From the NCBI RefSeq assembly GCF_028743495.1, contig NZ_CP117968.1: a stretch of 64,000 nt of DNA. One strand, 5' to 3'. The translations under genes were made by a program, and so were the position numbers. Below the pieces are notes generated by a model that worked only from the letters and a program-made list of their open reading frames with translations, was not told the origin of the DNA and made no database searches. Origin of the DNA: Allobacillus halotolerans. GTDB taxonomy: Bacteria > Bacillota > Bacilli > Bacillales > Alkalibacillaceae. Below are positions 43,453-51,940 of this stretch, piece after piece. Numbering within the stretch: the stretch's first letter is position 1; each line of letters opens with the position of its first letter.

Positions 43453-43492
43453 AGAAAAGAGGCCAACTCGCATTGAGTGTACCTCTTTTATC
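43453..43492 (-). terminator. Terminator of zapA-cvpA
   Basis: AAAGAGG pairs with CCTCTTT and inner CACTC with GAGTT-type bases. Leftward the strand continues TTTTCTTTTC. It lies between cvpA and polX. Confidence 0.65.
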
Positions 43493-43499
43493 CATTCGT

Positions 43500-44033
43500 T
43501 CATTCAGGAAATATTCGTTCTTTCAATTGCTCAGTCAAAACAGGTGTATGTTCAATCATGAATCCCGCAATTGCGGAACTTTGTATGAGATTTTGAATCA
43601 TTTCTACCGATACGAGCGACAAAATGAATAAGATGACGAATAAAATTAAATACATCTCAATAAATCCAAGAATGGCACCCAATAGATTATTCACACTATG
43701 TAAGATCGGTAGGTTTGCTACAAAATCCAGTAAGTTTGCGATAATTTGCATGATAATCTTCACAAGGACAAATATTGCGAAGAAAGCGATCGCATTATAG
43801 AATGAGTTTTCCAGTATTGTAGAGTTTAGTAACGTACCCCAAAACTGGTCTGTTGAAAAATCCGGATACGGAATCCATAATTCCAATTTGCCAGCTAATT
43901 GTTTGTAGTATAAAACAGAAACGATAAATGCAACGATAAAACCGACAATGTGAAGGACTTGCATGACAAGCCCGCGTTTTAAACCGATTAAAAAACCAAA
44001 AATCAATAAGATTAATAATAAAATATCCAGCAT
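43500..44033 (-). CDS. cvpA: CvpA-family membrane protein (YshB)
   Basis: This ~177-aa protein has four membrane segments (MLDILLLILLIFGFLIGLKR and others) and the family's typical N-terminal block followed by GLVMQVLHIVGFIVAFIVSV. The family is named for colicin V production in E. coli; its exact role in Bacillaceae is not settled. The ATG at 44033 is chosen because GAAGGTAAC precedes it and it overlaps the zapA end; the frame is open 11 codons further. It is the positional match of B. subtilis yshB. Confidence 0.88.
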   Translation of the reverse strand: MLDILLLILLIFGFLIGLKRGLVMQVLHIVGFIVAFIVSVLYYKQLAGKLELWIPYPDFSTDQFWGTLLNSTILENSFYNAIAFFAIFVLVKIIMQIIANLLDFVANLPILHSVNNLLGAILGFIEMYLILFVILFILSLVSVEMIQNLIQSSAIAGFMIEHTPVLTEQLKERIFPE

Positions 44034-44034
44034 G

Positions 44035-44313
44035 TTACCTTCGATCCTCTTTCCGTCTATTTCCACGATTCACTCGGTTCAATAGTTCGTTATGTTCTTG
44101 CTTGAGTTTCAAGTAATCATTCATCGTATTCAAGGCTGTTAATACAGCTAATTGGGATGTATCCAACGAAGGCTTTGCGTATTGAATTTCATCCATTTTT
44201 TGATCGACCAAGCTTGCTACCATCTTGATATGTTCTGAGGATTCTTGGCCAACAATGGTATATTTTTTCTTGTGAATTTCCACTGTTAATTTCGTCTGAT
44301 TAGAACCATCCAT
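44035..44313 (-). CDS. zapA: Cell division protein ZapA
   Basis: ZapA bundles FtsZ filaments at the division site. The 92-aa protein shows the N-terminal globular part (KLTVEIHKKKYTIVGQESSE) and a C-terminal coiled coil (AVLTALNTMNDYLKLKQEHN). Length and order before cvpA match yshA/zapA in B. subtilis. Its stop codon overlaps the start region of cvpA, so the pair is probably coupled. Confidence 0.93.
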   Translation of the reverse strand: MDGSNQTKLTVEIHKKKYTIVGQESSEHIKMVASLVDQKMDEIQYAKPSLDTSQLAVLTALNTMNDYLKLKQEHNELLNRVNRGNRRKEDRR

Positions 44314-44457
44314 TCAGTAGCCTCCTCCCGCGTTATTCTACTCCATATAGTAACACGTTTGCATATCGCTTGGAAAGTACATTTACTTCCTGCGAACGTT
44401 CGTATGGCGTGATATACTAGGAGAAAATAACCGAATCCATAAAGGAGTTCTATTTTC

Positions 44458-45375
44458 ATGGCACACGCTGTATTAAAAGTAAACCAATCGACCATTCAAC
44501 AGATGAAGAATACATATCAATCTGCAATCCTCCCTTCTACACCACCTCACGCTCACTTCGCAGCGAAGATTAGCGGATGCACGATTACCGCTTATCAATC
44601 CGGCAAGGTCGTGTTTCAAGGGAATGAAGCTGAAAAAGAAGCGAGTCGATGGGGAAATCCAGGATCTAACGATAAAAAGAAAAAAACAAAAACCAATAGA
44701 AGCTTGCCGACCTTTTTAAAAGATTCACATATGGGCTCAGATGAAGCAGGAACGGGAGATTATTTCGGTCCGATCACAGTCGCTTGTGTTTTTGCTACTT
44801 CAGAACAGCAGGAGCTTCTAAGAGAATTAGGTGTACGTGATTCGAAAACGTTGACCGATGATGCAATCCGCTCTGTTATGAAAGATGTCTTGTTAACTGA
44901 CATTACATACAGTTCCGTTGTTCTTGATAATCCGAGATATAATCAACTGAAAGCAAAAGGTTGGTCTCAAGTAAAAATGAAGGCATGGATGCATCACCAT
45001 GCGATTAAGAATGTCCGTAATAAACTAGGTGAGCAATCTTTCGAAGGAACCGTTGTCGATCAGTTCTGTGAACCAGCTACCTTCCATAAAGCAGTTCGAG
45101 AAACAGGTGAACAATCTTTTGATGATTTAACGTTTATGACAAAAGCGGAAAGTTATTCGACACCAGTAGCAGCCGCTTCCATGCTTGCTCGCTATCGCTT
45201 TTTACAAGAAATCGATCGTATATCTGAAAACGTTGGATTTTCGATTCAAAAAGGAGCTTCCAACATTGTCGATCGGCAAATTGCCCGATTGATTAAGCAA
45301 AAAGGTGAGAGTTCTTTAAATGAAATCGCAAAAACGCACTTTGCCAATACACAGAAAGCGAAGAAACTATTGTAG
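44458..45375 (+). CDS. rnhC: Ribonuclease HIII
   Basis: RNase HIII cleaves the RNA strand of RNA-DNA hybrids. The 305-aa protein has the N-terminal TBP-like substrate-binding domain (about 1-75) and the RNase H2-like catalytic domain starting GSDEAGTGDYFGP (Asp/Glu at the active site), with further acids in VVDQF and in the TKAESYSTPVAAASMLARY region. AAGGAG lies upstream. It is divergent from zapA. Its 3' end runs into array E before a bidirectional terminator is met. Confidence 0.96.
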   Translation: MAHAVLKVNQSTIQQMKNTYQSAILPSTPPHAHFAAKISGCTITAYQSGKVVFQGNEAEKEASRWGNPGSNDKKKKTKTNRSLPTFLKDSHMGSDEAGTGDYFGPITVACVFATSEQQELLRELGVRDSKTLTDDAIRSVMKDVLLTDITYSSVVLDNPRYNQLKAKGWSQVKMKAWMHHHAIKNVRNKLGEQSFEGTVVDQFCEPATFHKAVRETGEQSFDDLTFMTKAESYSTPVAAASMLARYRFLQEIDRISENVGFSIQKGASNIVDRQIARLIKQKGESSLNEIAKTHFANTQKAKKLL

Positions 45376-45583
45376 GATGGTTTGGATTCGATTGTTGAGC
45401 GGCTAGAAACGTTTATCGAGCGGTTGGAATCGTTTGTCGAGCGGTTGGAGCTGTTTGTCGAGCGGCTGGAGCCGTTTGTCGAGCGGTTGGAATCGTTTGT
45501 TGAGCGGTTGGAACTGTTTGTTGAGCGGCTGGAGCCGTTTGTCGAGCGGTTGGAACTGTTTGTCGAGCGGCTACGTTCATAAG
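45374..45583. repeat. Array E: nine to ten 21-bp units
   Basis: TTTGTCGAGCGGYTGGA recurs with its TYGAGCGG at 45395, 45416, 45437, 45458, 45479, 45500, 45521, 45542 and 45563, each 21 bp apart. A decayed unit precedes these at 45374. The last three to four bases of each unit vary and cycle with a 63-bp pattern in the centre. It lies between the rnhC stop codon and the bidirectional terminator shared with pheT. The plus frame reads heptads like FVERLEP, with a TTG possible start at 45382, but I do not call a gene. Confidence 0.92.
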
Positions 45584-45600
45584 TGAATACTCAAACTAAA

Positions 45601-45638
45601 AATACCCTTCAGACAGCTAGTGTCTGAAGGGCATTTTT
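45601..45638. terminator. Bidirectional terminator between rnhC and pheT
   Basis: CCCTTCAGACA (45605-45615) pairs with TGTCTGAAGGG (45621-45631). T runs lie on both sides (CATTTTTT rightward, TATTTTTAG leftward). Confidence 0.9.
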
Positions 45639-48073
45639 TATCCACGTAATTCCGCTTTGTATGTTGCTTTTACTTCTTGAATAATACGTTCTCTCAGTTC
45701 CTCTACTTCATCGTCTTTGAGTGTCCGTTCATTGTTTTGGAACGTAAGGTTAAAGGCAATGGATTTTTTACCCTCTTCCATATGCTCACCTTGGTACACA
45801 TCAAAGACACGGATTGTTTTCAAATACGGTTGTCCTGACTGATAAATGGTTTGCTCGAGTTCTTTCGCCTGTACATCAGAATCAACTACGAAAGCTAAGT
45901 CTTGAGACACAGCTGGATACTTGGTAATTGGTTCATAATCCGGCGTTTCATCAACGTGCGCAAAGACCATTTCGAGATTTAAATCGAAAATATAAGTTTC
46001 ATCCAAATCATGGTCTTTTTGAATAGATGGGTGAAGTTGTCCGATATAACCAATCGTTTCTCCGTTCAATTTAAGAATTGCTGTCCGTCCTGGATGCAAT
46101 CCATCTAGACTGGCTTTTTCAAAAACAACGTCGTCTTTAAGGAAGTTTTCAAATAAGCCTTCTAGAATACCCTTAAGCACGAAGAAATCAACTGGTTTCT
46201 TTTCTCCTTGCCACGGGTGATTCTCCCAAATGCCCGTAATTGCTGCTGCGACACGGAGCTCTTCTTTTGGCAGTACGTCCTCACCTTCATTCGGTAAATA
46301 AACAGGGCCGAGTTCATAAAACCCGAGATTGTATTGATTTCTCGCCACATTATACTGCAGACTTGACAACAATTCCGGAATGGCACTTAATCGCAAATGA
46401 CTGTGCAAATCGGTCATTGGCATTAATAATTTTACTGCCTCTTGATCGGTTTGAATTTCCGGGCTAACGAAATGTTTCGATTTTTCTTCTGTCGTCAGTG
46501 AATACGTCAACGCCTCATTTAATCCTGTTTTTTGTAAATAGGCATGTACTTCACGAGTTAATCGTTGACGTTTCGTTAGGCCGCCCTTATTTGATTGACC
46601 TGTCGGCAATGTATAAGGGATATGGTCGTAACCATATAAACGAGCAAACTCTTCCACCATATCTTCGAGAATACGAAGGTCATTTCTACGTGACGGTGGC
46701 GTCACTGTATATTGCTCCCCTTGTTGTTCATATGGCAATCGTAAACGTTCTAGAATATCATTCATTTGATCAATGGATAACTCGGTCCCTATGCGTTCAT
46801 TAATTTCATGGCGTTCAAATGTTATCTGAACCGGTTCACGTTCAGTTGAACCCGCTTCCACCATTTCCCCTAAAATTGTTCCGCCTGCTAACTCTTCGTA
46901 TAACTCAGCTGCACGTATTGCTGCTTCTTTCACACGTGCAAGGTCGACACCTTTTTCAAACCGTGCGCTCGCTTCACTTCGTAAATTGTGTTGACTCGAT
47001 GCTTTGCGAACGGTTTTCGGATCGAAATAAGCAGCTTCGAGAAGAATCGTCGTTGTATCATCTTGAACTTCGGAATCTTGACCGCCCATTACACCAGCTA
47101 ATGCATGAGGCTTCTCACCGTTCGTAATGAGTAGGTGTTCTGGCTGAAGTGTCCGCTCTTTTCCATCAAGTGTCGTCATCGTTTCACCTTCATGAGCTGG
47201 ACGAGTGACGACTTCTTTACTGCCAAAACGGTCATAATCGAAAGCGTGAAGCGGCTGACCGTATTCCAACAAAACATAGTTCGTGATATCAACCAAATTA
47301 TTGATCGGGCGAATGCCTGCACTGATCAAGCGATTACGCAACCATAATGGAGATGGCTTCACTTCTAAATCCTTGATAATCCACGCACCGTAATACGGAT
47401 TCATTTCTTTGTTCTCTATACGAACAGCGATGTAATCATTGGACGACTCATCAGCTTTCGTAACAGTCGGTGACGGTAATTGAAGTTCTTTATTATAAAT
47501 AGCAGCAACCTCATAAGCCATCCCGATCATGTTTAGGCAGTCTGCTCGGTTCGGTGTTAGATCTAGCTCCAGCACTTGGTCGTCTAAATTGAGTAACGGA
47601 CAAGCCGGTTCACCGATTTGTACCTCTTCATCAAAAACGAATATGCCGTCTTTTTGATGATCGGGAACGAATTTTTCATCTTTTTCATCGACACCTAATT
47701 CTTGCAATGAGCAAATCATTCCTTCTGATGCTTCACCGCGCAGTTTCGCTTTTTTAATTTTCAACCCGCCTGGGAGTCTTGCGCCAGGTCGAGCGACAAC
47801 AACATACTGTCCTTGCGCAACATTCGGTGCACCGCAGACAATTTGCGCGAGTTCTTCTTCACCAACGTTCACCTGACACAGGTTCAACTTGTCGGCGTTT
47901 GGGTGTTGTTCACACGCTTCAACATATCCGACAACAATTTTTTCATCGTTCAATATCGGACCGTGAATGCCGTCTACTTCGACACCTGTTTTTGTAATGG
48001 CTTCAGCTAACTCTCCTGTAGAAATGCCTTCGATATCAACATATTCTTTTAACCAATTAATTGAAACTAACAT
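45638..48073 (-). CDS. pheT: Phenylalanine--tRNA ligase beta subunit
   Basis: PheT is the tRNA-binding and editing half of the alpha2-beta2 enzyme. The 811-aa protein has the N-terminal OB-fold tRNA-binding domain (about 40-155), the B3/B4 editing domain with the AHALAGVMGG-like segment (GEKPHALAGVMGG), the B5 domain, a catalytic-like core and the C-terminal ferredoxin-fold anticodon-binding domain (about 720-811, YPAVSQDLAFVVD to the end). It lies 13 nt behind pheS and is followed by a bidirectional terminator. Confidence 0.98.
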   Translation of the reverse strand: MLVSINWLKEYVDIEGISTGELAEAITKTGVEVDGIHGPILNDEKIVVGYVEACEQHPNADKLNLCQVNVGEEELAQIVCGAPNVAQGQYVVVARPGARLPGGLKIKKAKLRGEASEGMICSLQELGVDEKDEKFVPDHQKDGIFVFDEEVQIGEPACPLLNLDDQVLELDLTPNRADCLNMIGMAYEVAAIYNKELQLPSPTVTKADESSNDYIAVRIENKEMNPYYGAWIIKDLEVKPSPLWLRNRLISAGIRPINNLVDITNYVLLEYGQPLHAFDYDRFGSKEVVTRPAHEGETMTTLDGKERTLQPEHLLITNGEKPHALAGVMGGQDSEVQDDTTTILLEAAYFDPKTVRKASSQHNLRSEASARFEKGVDLARVKEAAIRAAELYEELAGGTILGEMVEAGSTEREPVQITFERHEINERIGTELSIDQMNDILERLRLPYEQQGEQYTVTPPSRRNDLRILEDMVEEFARLYGYDHIPYTLPTGQSNKGGLTKRQRLTREVHAYLQKTGLNEALTYSLTTEEKSKHFVSPEIQTDQEAVKLLMPMTDLHSHLRLSAIPELLSSLQYNVARNQYNLGFYELGPVYLPNEGEDVLPKEELRVAAAITGIWENHPWQGEKKPVDFFVLKGILEGLFENFLKDDVVFEKASLDGLHPGRTAILKLNGETIGYIGQLHPSIQKDHDLDETYIFDLNLEMVFAHVDETPDYEPITKYPAVSQDLAFVVDSDVQAKELEQTIYQSGQPYLKTIRVFDVYQGEHMEEGKKSIAFNLTFQNNERTLKDDEVEELRERIIQEVKATYKAELRG

Positions 48074-48086
48074 CGTTCATACCCCC

Positions 48087-49121
48087 TTATACCTGGTGAA
48101 ATTGCTTCAAGAATCTGACGTCGTTCGTATAGAAATGACGAATGTCTTCAATGCCGTACTTTAACATCGCGATTCGTTCTGGCCCCATTCCGAATGCGAA
48201 TCCTGTATACTTTTTGGAGTCAAAACCAGCCATTTCCAAAACATTTGGATGGACGAGTCCTGCACCTAAAATTTCAATCCAACCGGTATGTTTACAAACG
48301 GAACAGCCGTCTCCGTTACAAACTTTACAAGAGATGTCCATTTCAACGGATGGCTCAGTGAATGGAAAGAAGCTCGGGCGCAGGCGAATTTCACGATCTT
48401 CACCAAATAGATGTTTTGCAAGAACATTCAATGTTCCTTTTAAATCACTCATCGTAATATGTTCATCCACATAAAGTCCCTCGATTTGCGTGAACTGGTG
48501 GGAGTGTGTCGCGTCATCTGTATCACGGCGATACACTTTTCCAGGACAAATAATTTTAACGGGTCCTCTTCCTTCATGTGCATTCAACGTCCGCGCTTGA
48601 ACCGGTGAAGTATGTGTACGCATCAACAACTCTTCTGTAATATAAAACGAATCCTGCATATCACGAGCTGGATGACCTTTTGGTAAGTTTAACGCTTCAA
48701 AGTTATAGTAGTCTGTTTCAACTTCCGGTCCTTCTGCCACTTCATATCCCATGCCGATAAATAAATCTTCAATGTCTCGAATGGTCTTCATGAGAATATG
48801 AGGACCACCCGTATGCGTCGGCCGACCTGGAAGTGTGACATCAATCGTCTCTTCTTTCAATTGTTCTTCAATCGCTTGTTTTTCCAGTAAATCCGCTTTT
48901 TCTTCGATGGATGCAGTAATCTCATCACGCACTTCATTGGCGAGCTGACCAATGACAGGACGTTCTTCTTTCGATAATTTCCCCATCCCTTTAAGAACTT
49001 CCGTGATTTTCCCTTTTTTCCCTAAAAACTGAACACGCACGTCTTGCAAAGATTTTTGCGTATCGGCCGCTTCAATTTCAGTTATGGCTTCTTGTTTAAT
49101 GCTCTGTAGCCGCTCTTTCAT
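48087..49121 (-). CDS. pheS: Phenylalanine--tRNA ligase alpha subunit
   Basis: PheS is the catalytic class II subunit. The 344-aa protein has the N-terminal coiled coil (about 1-85) and motif 2 region TDDATHSHQFTQIEGLYVD. GSGGS-like and motif 3 segments follow (GAGLVHPNVLEMAGFD and GFAFGMGPERIAMLKYGI). The ATG at 49121 (MKERLQSIKQEA) is chosen because AAGGAGG lies 8 nt upstream; the frame opens eight codons earlier. Expression is under a phenylalanine T-box. Confidence 0.97.
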   Translation of the reverse strand: MKERLQSIKQEAITEIEAADTQKSLQDVRVQFLGKKGKITEVLKGMGKLSKEERPVIGQLANEVRDEITASIEEKADLLEKQAIEEQLKEETIDVTLPGRPTHTGGPHILMKTIRDIEDLFIGMGYEVAEGPEVETDYYNFEALNLPKGHPARDMQDSFYITEELLMRTHTSPVQARTLNAHEGRGPVKIICPGKVYRRDTDDATHSHQFTQIEGLYVDEHITMSDLKGTLNVLAKHLFGEDREIRLRPSFFPFTEPSVEMDISCKVCNGDGCSVCKHTGWIEILGAGLVHPNVLEMAGFDSKKYTGFAFGMGPERIAMLKYGIEDIRHFYTNDVRFLKQFHQV

Positions 49122-49167
49122 AAATATCCTCCTTTTGGTCAACAACCGCTTTCTTTAAGCAAAATAA

Positions 49168-49420
49168 AAAAACTCCTCCCTGTAAATAAGGGACGAGTTG
49201 ATTTCCGTGTTACCACCCTCGTTGATTTGCTTTATCTTAACGCAAACCCACTTCATTGAATAACGGATCAAGGACCCGGACACCTGTAGTGTCAGCTCCA
49301 GAGTGAAATTCGTACAATCCCATCGATTGGAGTATTTTCAGTCCAGGATACTCCATCCCTTTTAATCGATTATCGGGTATTGCCTACTTAGCTCTTTCGA
49401 CGCTTTTATAACGATTAAAT
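49168..49420 (-). promoter_or_regulatory. T-box leader of pheS-pheT
   Basis: On the minus strand the T-box GGGTGGTAACACGG (49200-49215 region) precedes a terminator hairpin made of AACTCGTCCCT and AGGGAGGAGTT, followed by a T run. The specifier TTC (49307-49305) stands before ACTCT in Stem I and codes for Phe, which agrees with the downstream genes. Confidence 0.93.
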
Positions 49421-49428
49421 CTCCAATT

Positions 49429-49457
49429 ATTATAGATAATTTTCCTAATTATATCAA
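49429..49457 (-). promoter_or_regulatory. Promoter of the pheS T-box leader
   Basis: TTGATA (49457-49452), a 17-nt spacer and TATAAT (49434-49429) read leftward. The -35 overlaps the stop codon of the preceding methyltransferase gene. Confidence 0.8.
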
Positions 49458-50191
49458 GTGACATATCGAAAATGATATAAAATTACACTAGCAGCGATGC
49501 CGACATTTAGCGACTCGGCCTTTGTTTCTTGTGGTATATAAATGGTCTCATTACATCGTTCCAGCAATGAAGGTTGCACGCCCATACCTTCGTTTCCCAA
49601 AATAATTGCAAACGCTTCAGGTGGTTCGATTTCAGGTAATGCTTTCGCTTGTTCATCCAAAGCTGTTCCATAAACGACGATGTCTCGCTTGTTTAGCCAC
49701 TCAAATAAATCGGATTGAATGACAGGAAAATGAAACAGCGCACCTTGTGTCGCACGAACGACTTTTTCATTATATAAGTCAACTGTACCCTTGCCTAAAA
49801 TAATCGCTTCCACTCCGAAAGCTAAACCACTTCGAATGATTGTACCTACATTGCCCGGATCTTGTATTTGATCGAGCATTAACATACGTTTAGGTTGATT
49901 AAGCTCCCACTCTTTTTGACGAACGACTGCAGCAATACCTTGTGGTGTTTCTGTTTGGGATATTTCCTTCATCACCGGAGAGCTTACAAACTCAAGAGGT
50001 AATGTACTCCATTCATCAGTAACTTCCACTCCATCTTCCACAATTAATGTATCGATCGTCCAATCACTTTTTACCGCTTCTTCGACTAAGTGCCAGCCTT
50101 CCACTAAAAAAAGTCCTTCACGATCACGATGTTTTTTCTGGCTTAATTTTTTCCATGCTTTGACACGTTGATTTTGTTTCGATTCAATCAT
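49454..50191 (-). CDS. ysgA: SpoU/TrmH-family RNA 2'-O-methyltransferase (YsgA)
   Basis: This trefoil-knot methyltransferase probably modifies rRNA or tRNA ribose. The 245-aa protein has an N-terminal substrate-binding domain (about 1-95, with HRDREGLFLVEGWHLVEEA). The SPOUT domain shows motif 1 DQIQDPGNVGTIIRSGLAFG, motif 2 ILGNEGMGVQ and motif 3 IPQETKAESLNVGIAASVIL. The target site cannot be predicted. It lies upstream of pheST, as ysgA does in B. subtilis, and its stop overlaps the pheS leader promoter. Confidence 0.92.
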   Translation of the reverse strand: MIESKQNQRVKAWKKLSQKKHRDREGLFLVEGWHLVEEAVKSDWTIDTLIVEDGVEVTDEWSTLPLEFVSSPVMKEISQTETPQGIAAVVRQKEWELNQPKRMLMLDQIQDPGNVGTIIRSGLAFGVEAIILGKGTVDLYNEKVVRATQGALFHFPVIQSDLFEWLNKRDIVVYGTALDEQAKALPEIEPPEAFAIILGNEGMGVQPSLLERCNETIYIPQETKAESLNVGIAASVILYHFRYVT

Positions 50192-50276
50192 GTTTTATAC
50201 ACCTCACACATTTCCTATACATAGTTTAAAAGTCTTTTGACCAAACTACAACAAAATTCAATTATGAGGTGAGCTT

Positions 50277-50489
50277 ATGGATTTAAATTTACGTAAAGCA
50301 ATCAAAAACAATATCGCAGGAAATAATGAGGAACAATTACAAGCGACCATTGTTGACGCTGTCGAAAGTGGAGAAGAAAAGATGCTTCCAGGTCTTGGCG
50401 TACTTTTTGAAATGCTCTGGCAGGGCGCCAACGAAAAGGACAAAAAGTATGTATTGGATATTTTAGAACAAGAAACGAATCAGCTTTAA
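50277..50489 (+). CDS. sspI: Small acid-soluble spore protein SspI
   Basis: SspI is a minor forespore protein (gamma-unrelated SASP class) of 70 aa. The sequence MDLNLRKAIKNNIAGNNEEQ, then LQATIVDAVESGEEKMLPGL and GVLFEMLWQGANEKDKKYVL, is highly typical. GAGGTGAGC precedes the ATG. In B. subtilis it is a sigma-G target next to ysgA, as here. No terminator lies directly behind it; transcription would pass array F before meeting the hairpin at 50750. Confidence 0.97.
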   Translation: MDLNLRKAIKNNIAGNNEEQLQATIVDAVESGEEKMLPGLGVLFEMLWQGANEKDKKYVLDILEQETNQL

Positions 50490-50509
50490 AGAGAGTGATC
50501 GAAGTGGGG

Positions 50510-50698
50510 CTTCAGTGTTAATGTGCAATCCTTCAGTGCTAATTCACGAAGCTTCAGGGTTAAATTGCAATTCTTCAGGGTTAATTCGATCGGCTTCAGT
50601 GTTAATTTGCGAACCTTCAGGGTTAATTCACGAAGCTTCAGGGTCAATTCACGGAACTTCAGTGTTTTTCCGTGAAGCTTCAGTGTTATTTGGCAAAT
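50510..50698. repeat. Array F: nine 21-bp units
   Basis: The core CTTCAGKGTTAAT starts at 50510, 50531, 50552, 50573, 50594, 50615, 50636, 50657 and 50678, each exactly 21 bp apart. The following 8 bases differ from unit to unit (for example TCACGAAG, TCGATCGG, TTGCGAAC). It lies between sspI and the bidirectional terminator. The core is the reverse complement of that of array G. Confidence 0.92.
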
Positions 50699-50749
50699 GA
50701 CGCTTGAAGCGAACAGCTAAACACTCACACCCTTGCTTCAAGTAAAAAT

Positions 50750-50783
50750 AACAGAGCAATCCTCACTTAAGGATCGCTCTGTT
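50750..50783. terminator. Bidirectional terminator between sspI and the M42 peptidase gene
   Basis: AACAGAGC pairs with GCTCTGTT, with inner GATCC/GGATC pairing. TTTTAATTT lies rightward, and TTATTTTTAC leftward. Confidence 0.85.
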
Positions 50784-50788
50784 TTAAT

Positions 50789-51871
50789 TTAATTAAATGT
50801 CAATTTTTCAACCGTTTCATGATCCATTTTCTTGATAACCGCAACGAGTAGCTTCACAAGGTTATCAAAATCATCGTAATGAAGCATTGCTGCATGGGAA
50901 TGGATATAGCGCGTTGGTACAGTAATGGACAACGAAGGAACACCATTCGCAGTCAAATGGATTGAACCTGAGTCCGTACCGCCACCTGCCATGGAATCAT
51001 ATTGGAATGGAATGTCGTTTTCTTCTGCTGTTTCAACAACGAAGTCACGCACGCCTTTATGAGAAACCATGGATGCATCATATAAAATAATTTGTGGGCC
51101 TTCACCCATTTTCGCAGCCGCATCTTTATCAGAAACTCCTGGCATGTCTCCAGCGATACCGACGTCCACACCAAAACCGATGTCCGGCTTGATCGCATGT
51201 GCACTTGTTTTCGCACCGCGTAGACCGATTTCTTCTTGAACCGTTCCAACACCATAGACGACGTTTGGATGCTGTTCATCTTTCAAACGTTTCAAAACTT
51301 CAATCGCAATGGCACAGCCAATACGGTTGTCCCAAGCTTTTGCAAGCAATAGTTTTTCATTGTTCATTTGTGTAAATTCAAAATATGGAACAACAGAATC
51401 TCCTGGACGAACACCGAATTCCTCTGCTTCTTCTTTACTTGCAGCACCGATATCGATAAACATATCTTTTATATCGACTGGCTTTTTCCGTTGCTCAGCA
51501 GACAGGATATGAGGTGGTTGAGAGCCAACGACTCCTGTTACGTCACCTTTTTTCGTCATGATCGTTACACGCTGTGCGAGCATGACTTGGCTCCACCAGC
51601 CACCGACAGTTTGGAAATAAAGGAAACCATTATCGTCGATTCGTGTTATCATAAAGCCGATTTCATCTAAATGACCAGCAACCATGATTTTCGGCCCGTT
51701 CTCATCGCCTGTTTTCTTGGCGATCAAACTTCCTAAATGATCCGTTGTCACTTCGTCCGCATATGGAGCTATGTACTTCTCCATGACTTCACGTGGTTCT
51801 TTCTCGTTTCCGGGAATCCCTTTTGCATCTGTTAAATCTTTTAACATCTGCATATTGTCTTTTTGTGTCAT
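50789..51871 (-). CDS. ysdC: M42-family metallo-aminopeptidase (YsdC type)
   Basis: This tetrahedral dinuclear-metal aminopeptidase, often annotated glutamyl aminopeptidase or endoglucanase-like, degrades cytoplasmic peptides. The 360-aa protein has metal ligands in AGHLDEIGFMITRI (His and Asp), KAWDNRIGCAIAIEV (Asp), VQEEIGLRGAKT (Glu pair) and VDVGIAG (Asp), with a late His in IHSHAAMLHYDD. Preference among peptide substrates is unknown. It begins the block toward rplT found in B. subtilis (ysdC-ysdB-ysdA). Confidence 0.93.
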   Translation of the reverse strand: MTQKDNMQMLKDLTDAKGIPGNEKEPREVMEKYIAPYADEVTTDHLGSLIAKKTGDENGPKIMVAGHLDEIGFMITRIDDNGFLYFQTVGGWWSQVMLAQRVTIMTKKGDVTGVVGSQPPHILSAEQRKKPVDIKDMFIDIGAASKEEAEEFGVRPGDSVVPYFEFTQMNNEKLLLAKAWDNRIGCAIAIEVLKRLKDEQHPNVVYGVGTVQEEIGLRGAKTSAHAIKPDIGFGVDVGIAGDMPGVSDKDAAAKMGEGPQIILYDASMVSHKGVRDFVVETAEENDIPFQYDSMAGGGTDSGSIHLTANGVPSLSITVPTRYIHSHAAMLHYDDFDNLVKLLVAVIKKMDHETVEKLTFN

Positions 51872-51940
51872 TTTTGAATCCTCCTTATTTTCTGACTAAC
51901 CATTTTTCATTATAACGCTAATCGTTTTCGAGGACAAAAG

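Noticed and set aside
44393..44402. LexA (SOS) box CGAACGTTCG between zapA and rnhC
   Set aside because: The Bacillus SOS box is CGAAC-N4-GTTCG; here the half-sites abut with no spacer.
44286..44495. 69-residue minus-strand frame between zapA and rnhC
   Set aside because: It overlaps the rnhC start and promoter region, has no ribosome site and resembles nothing known.
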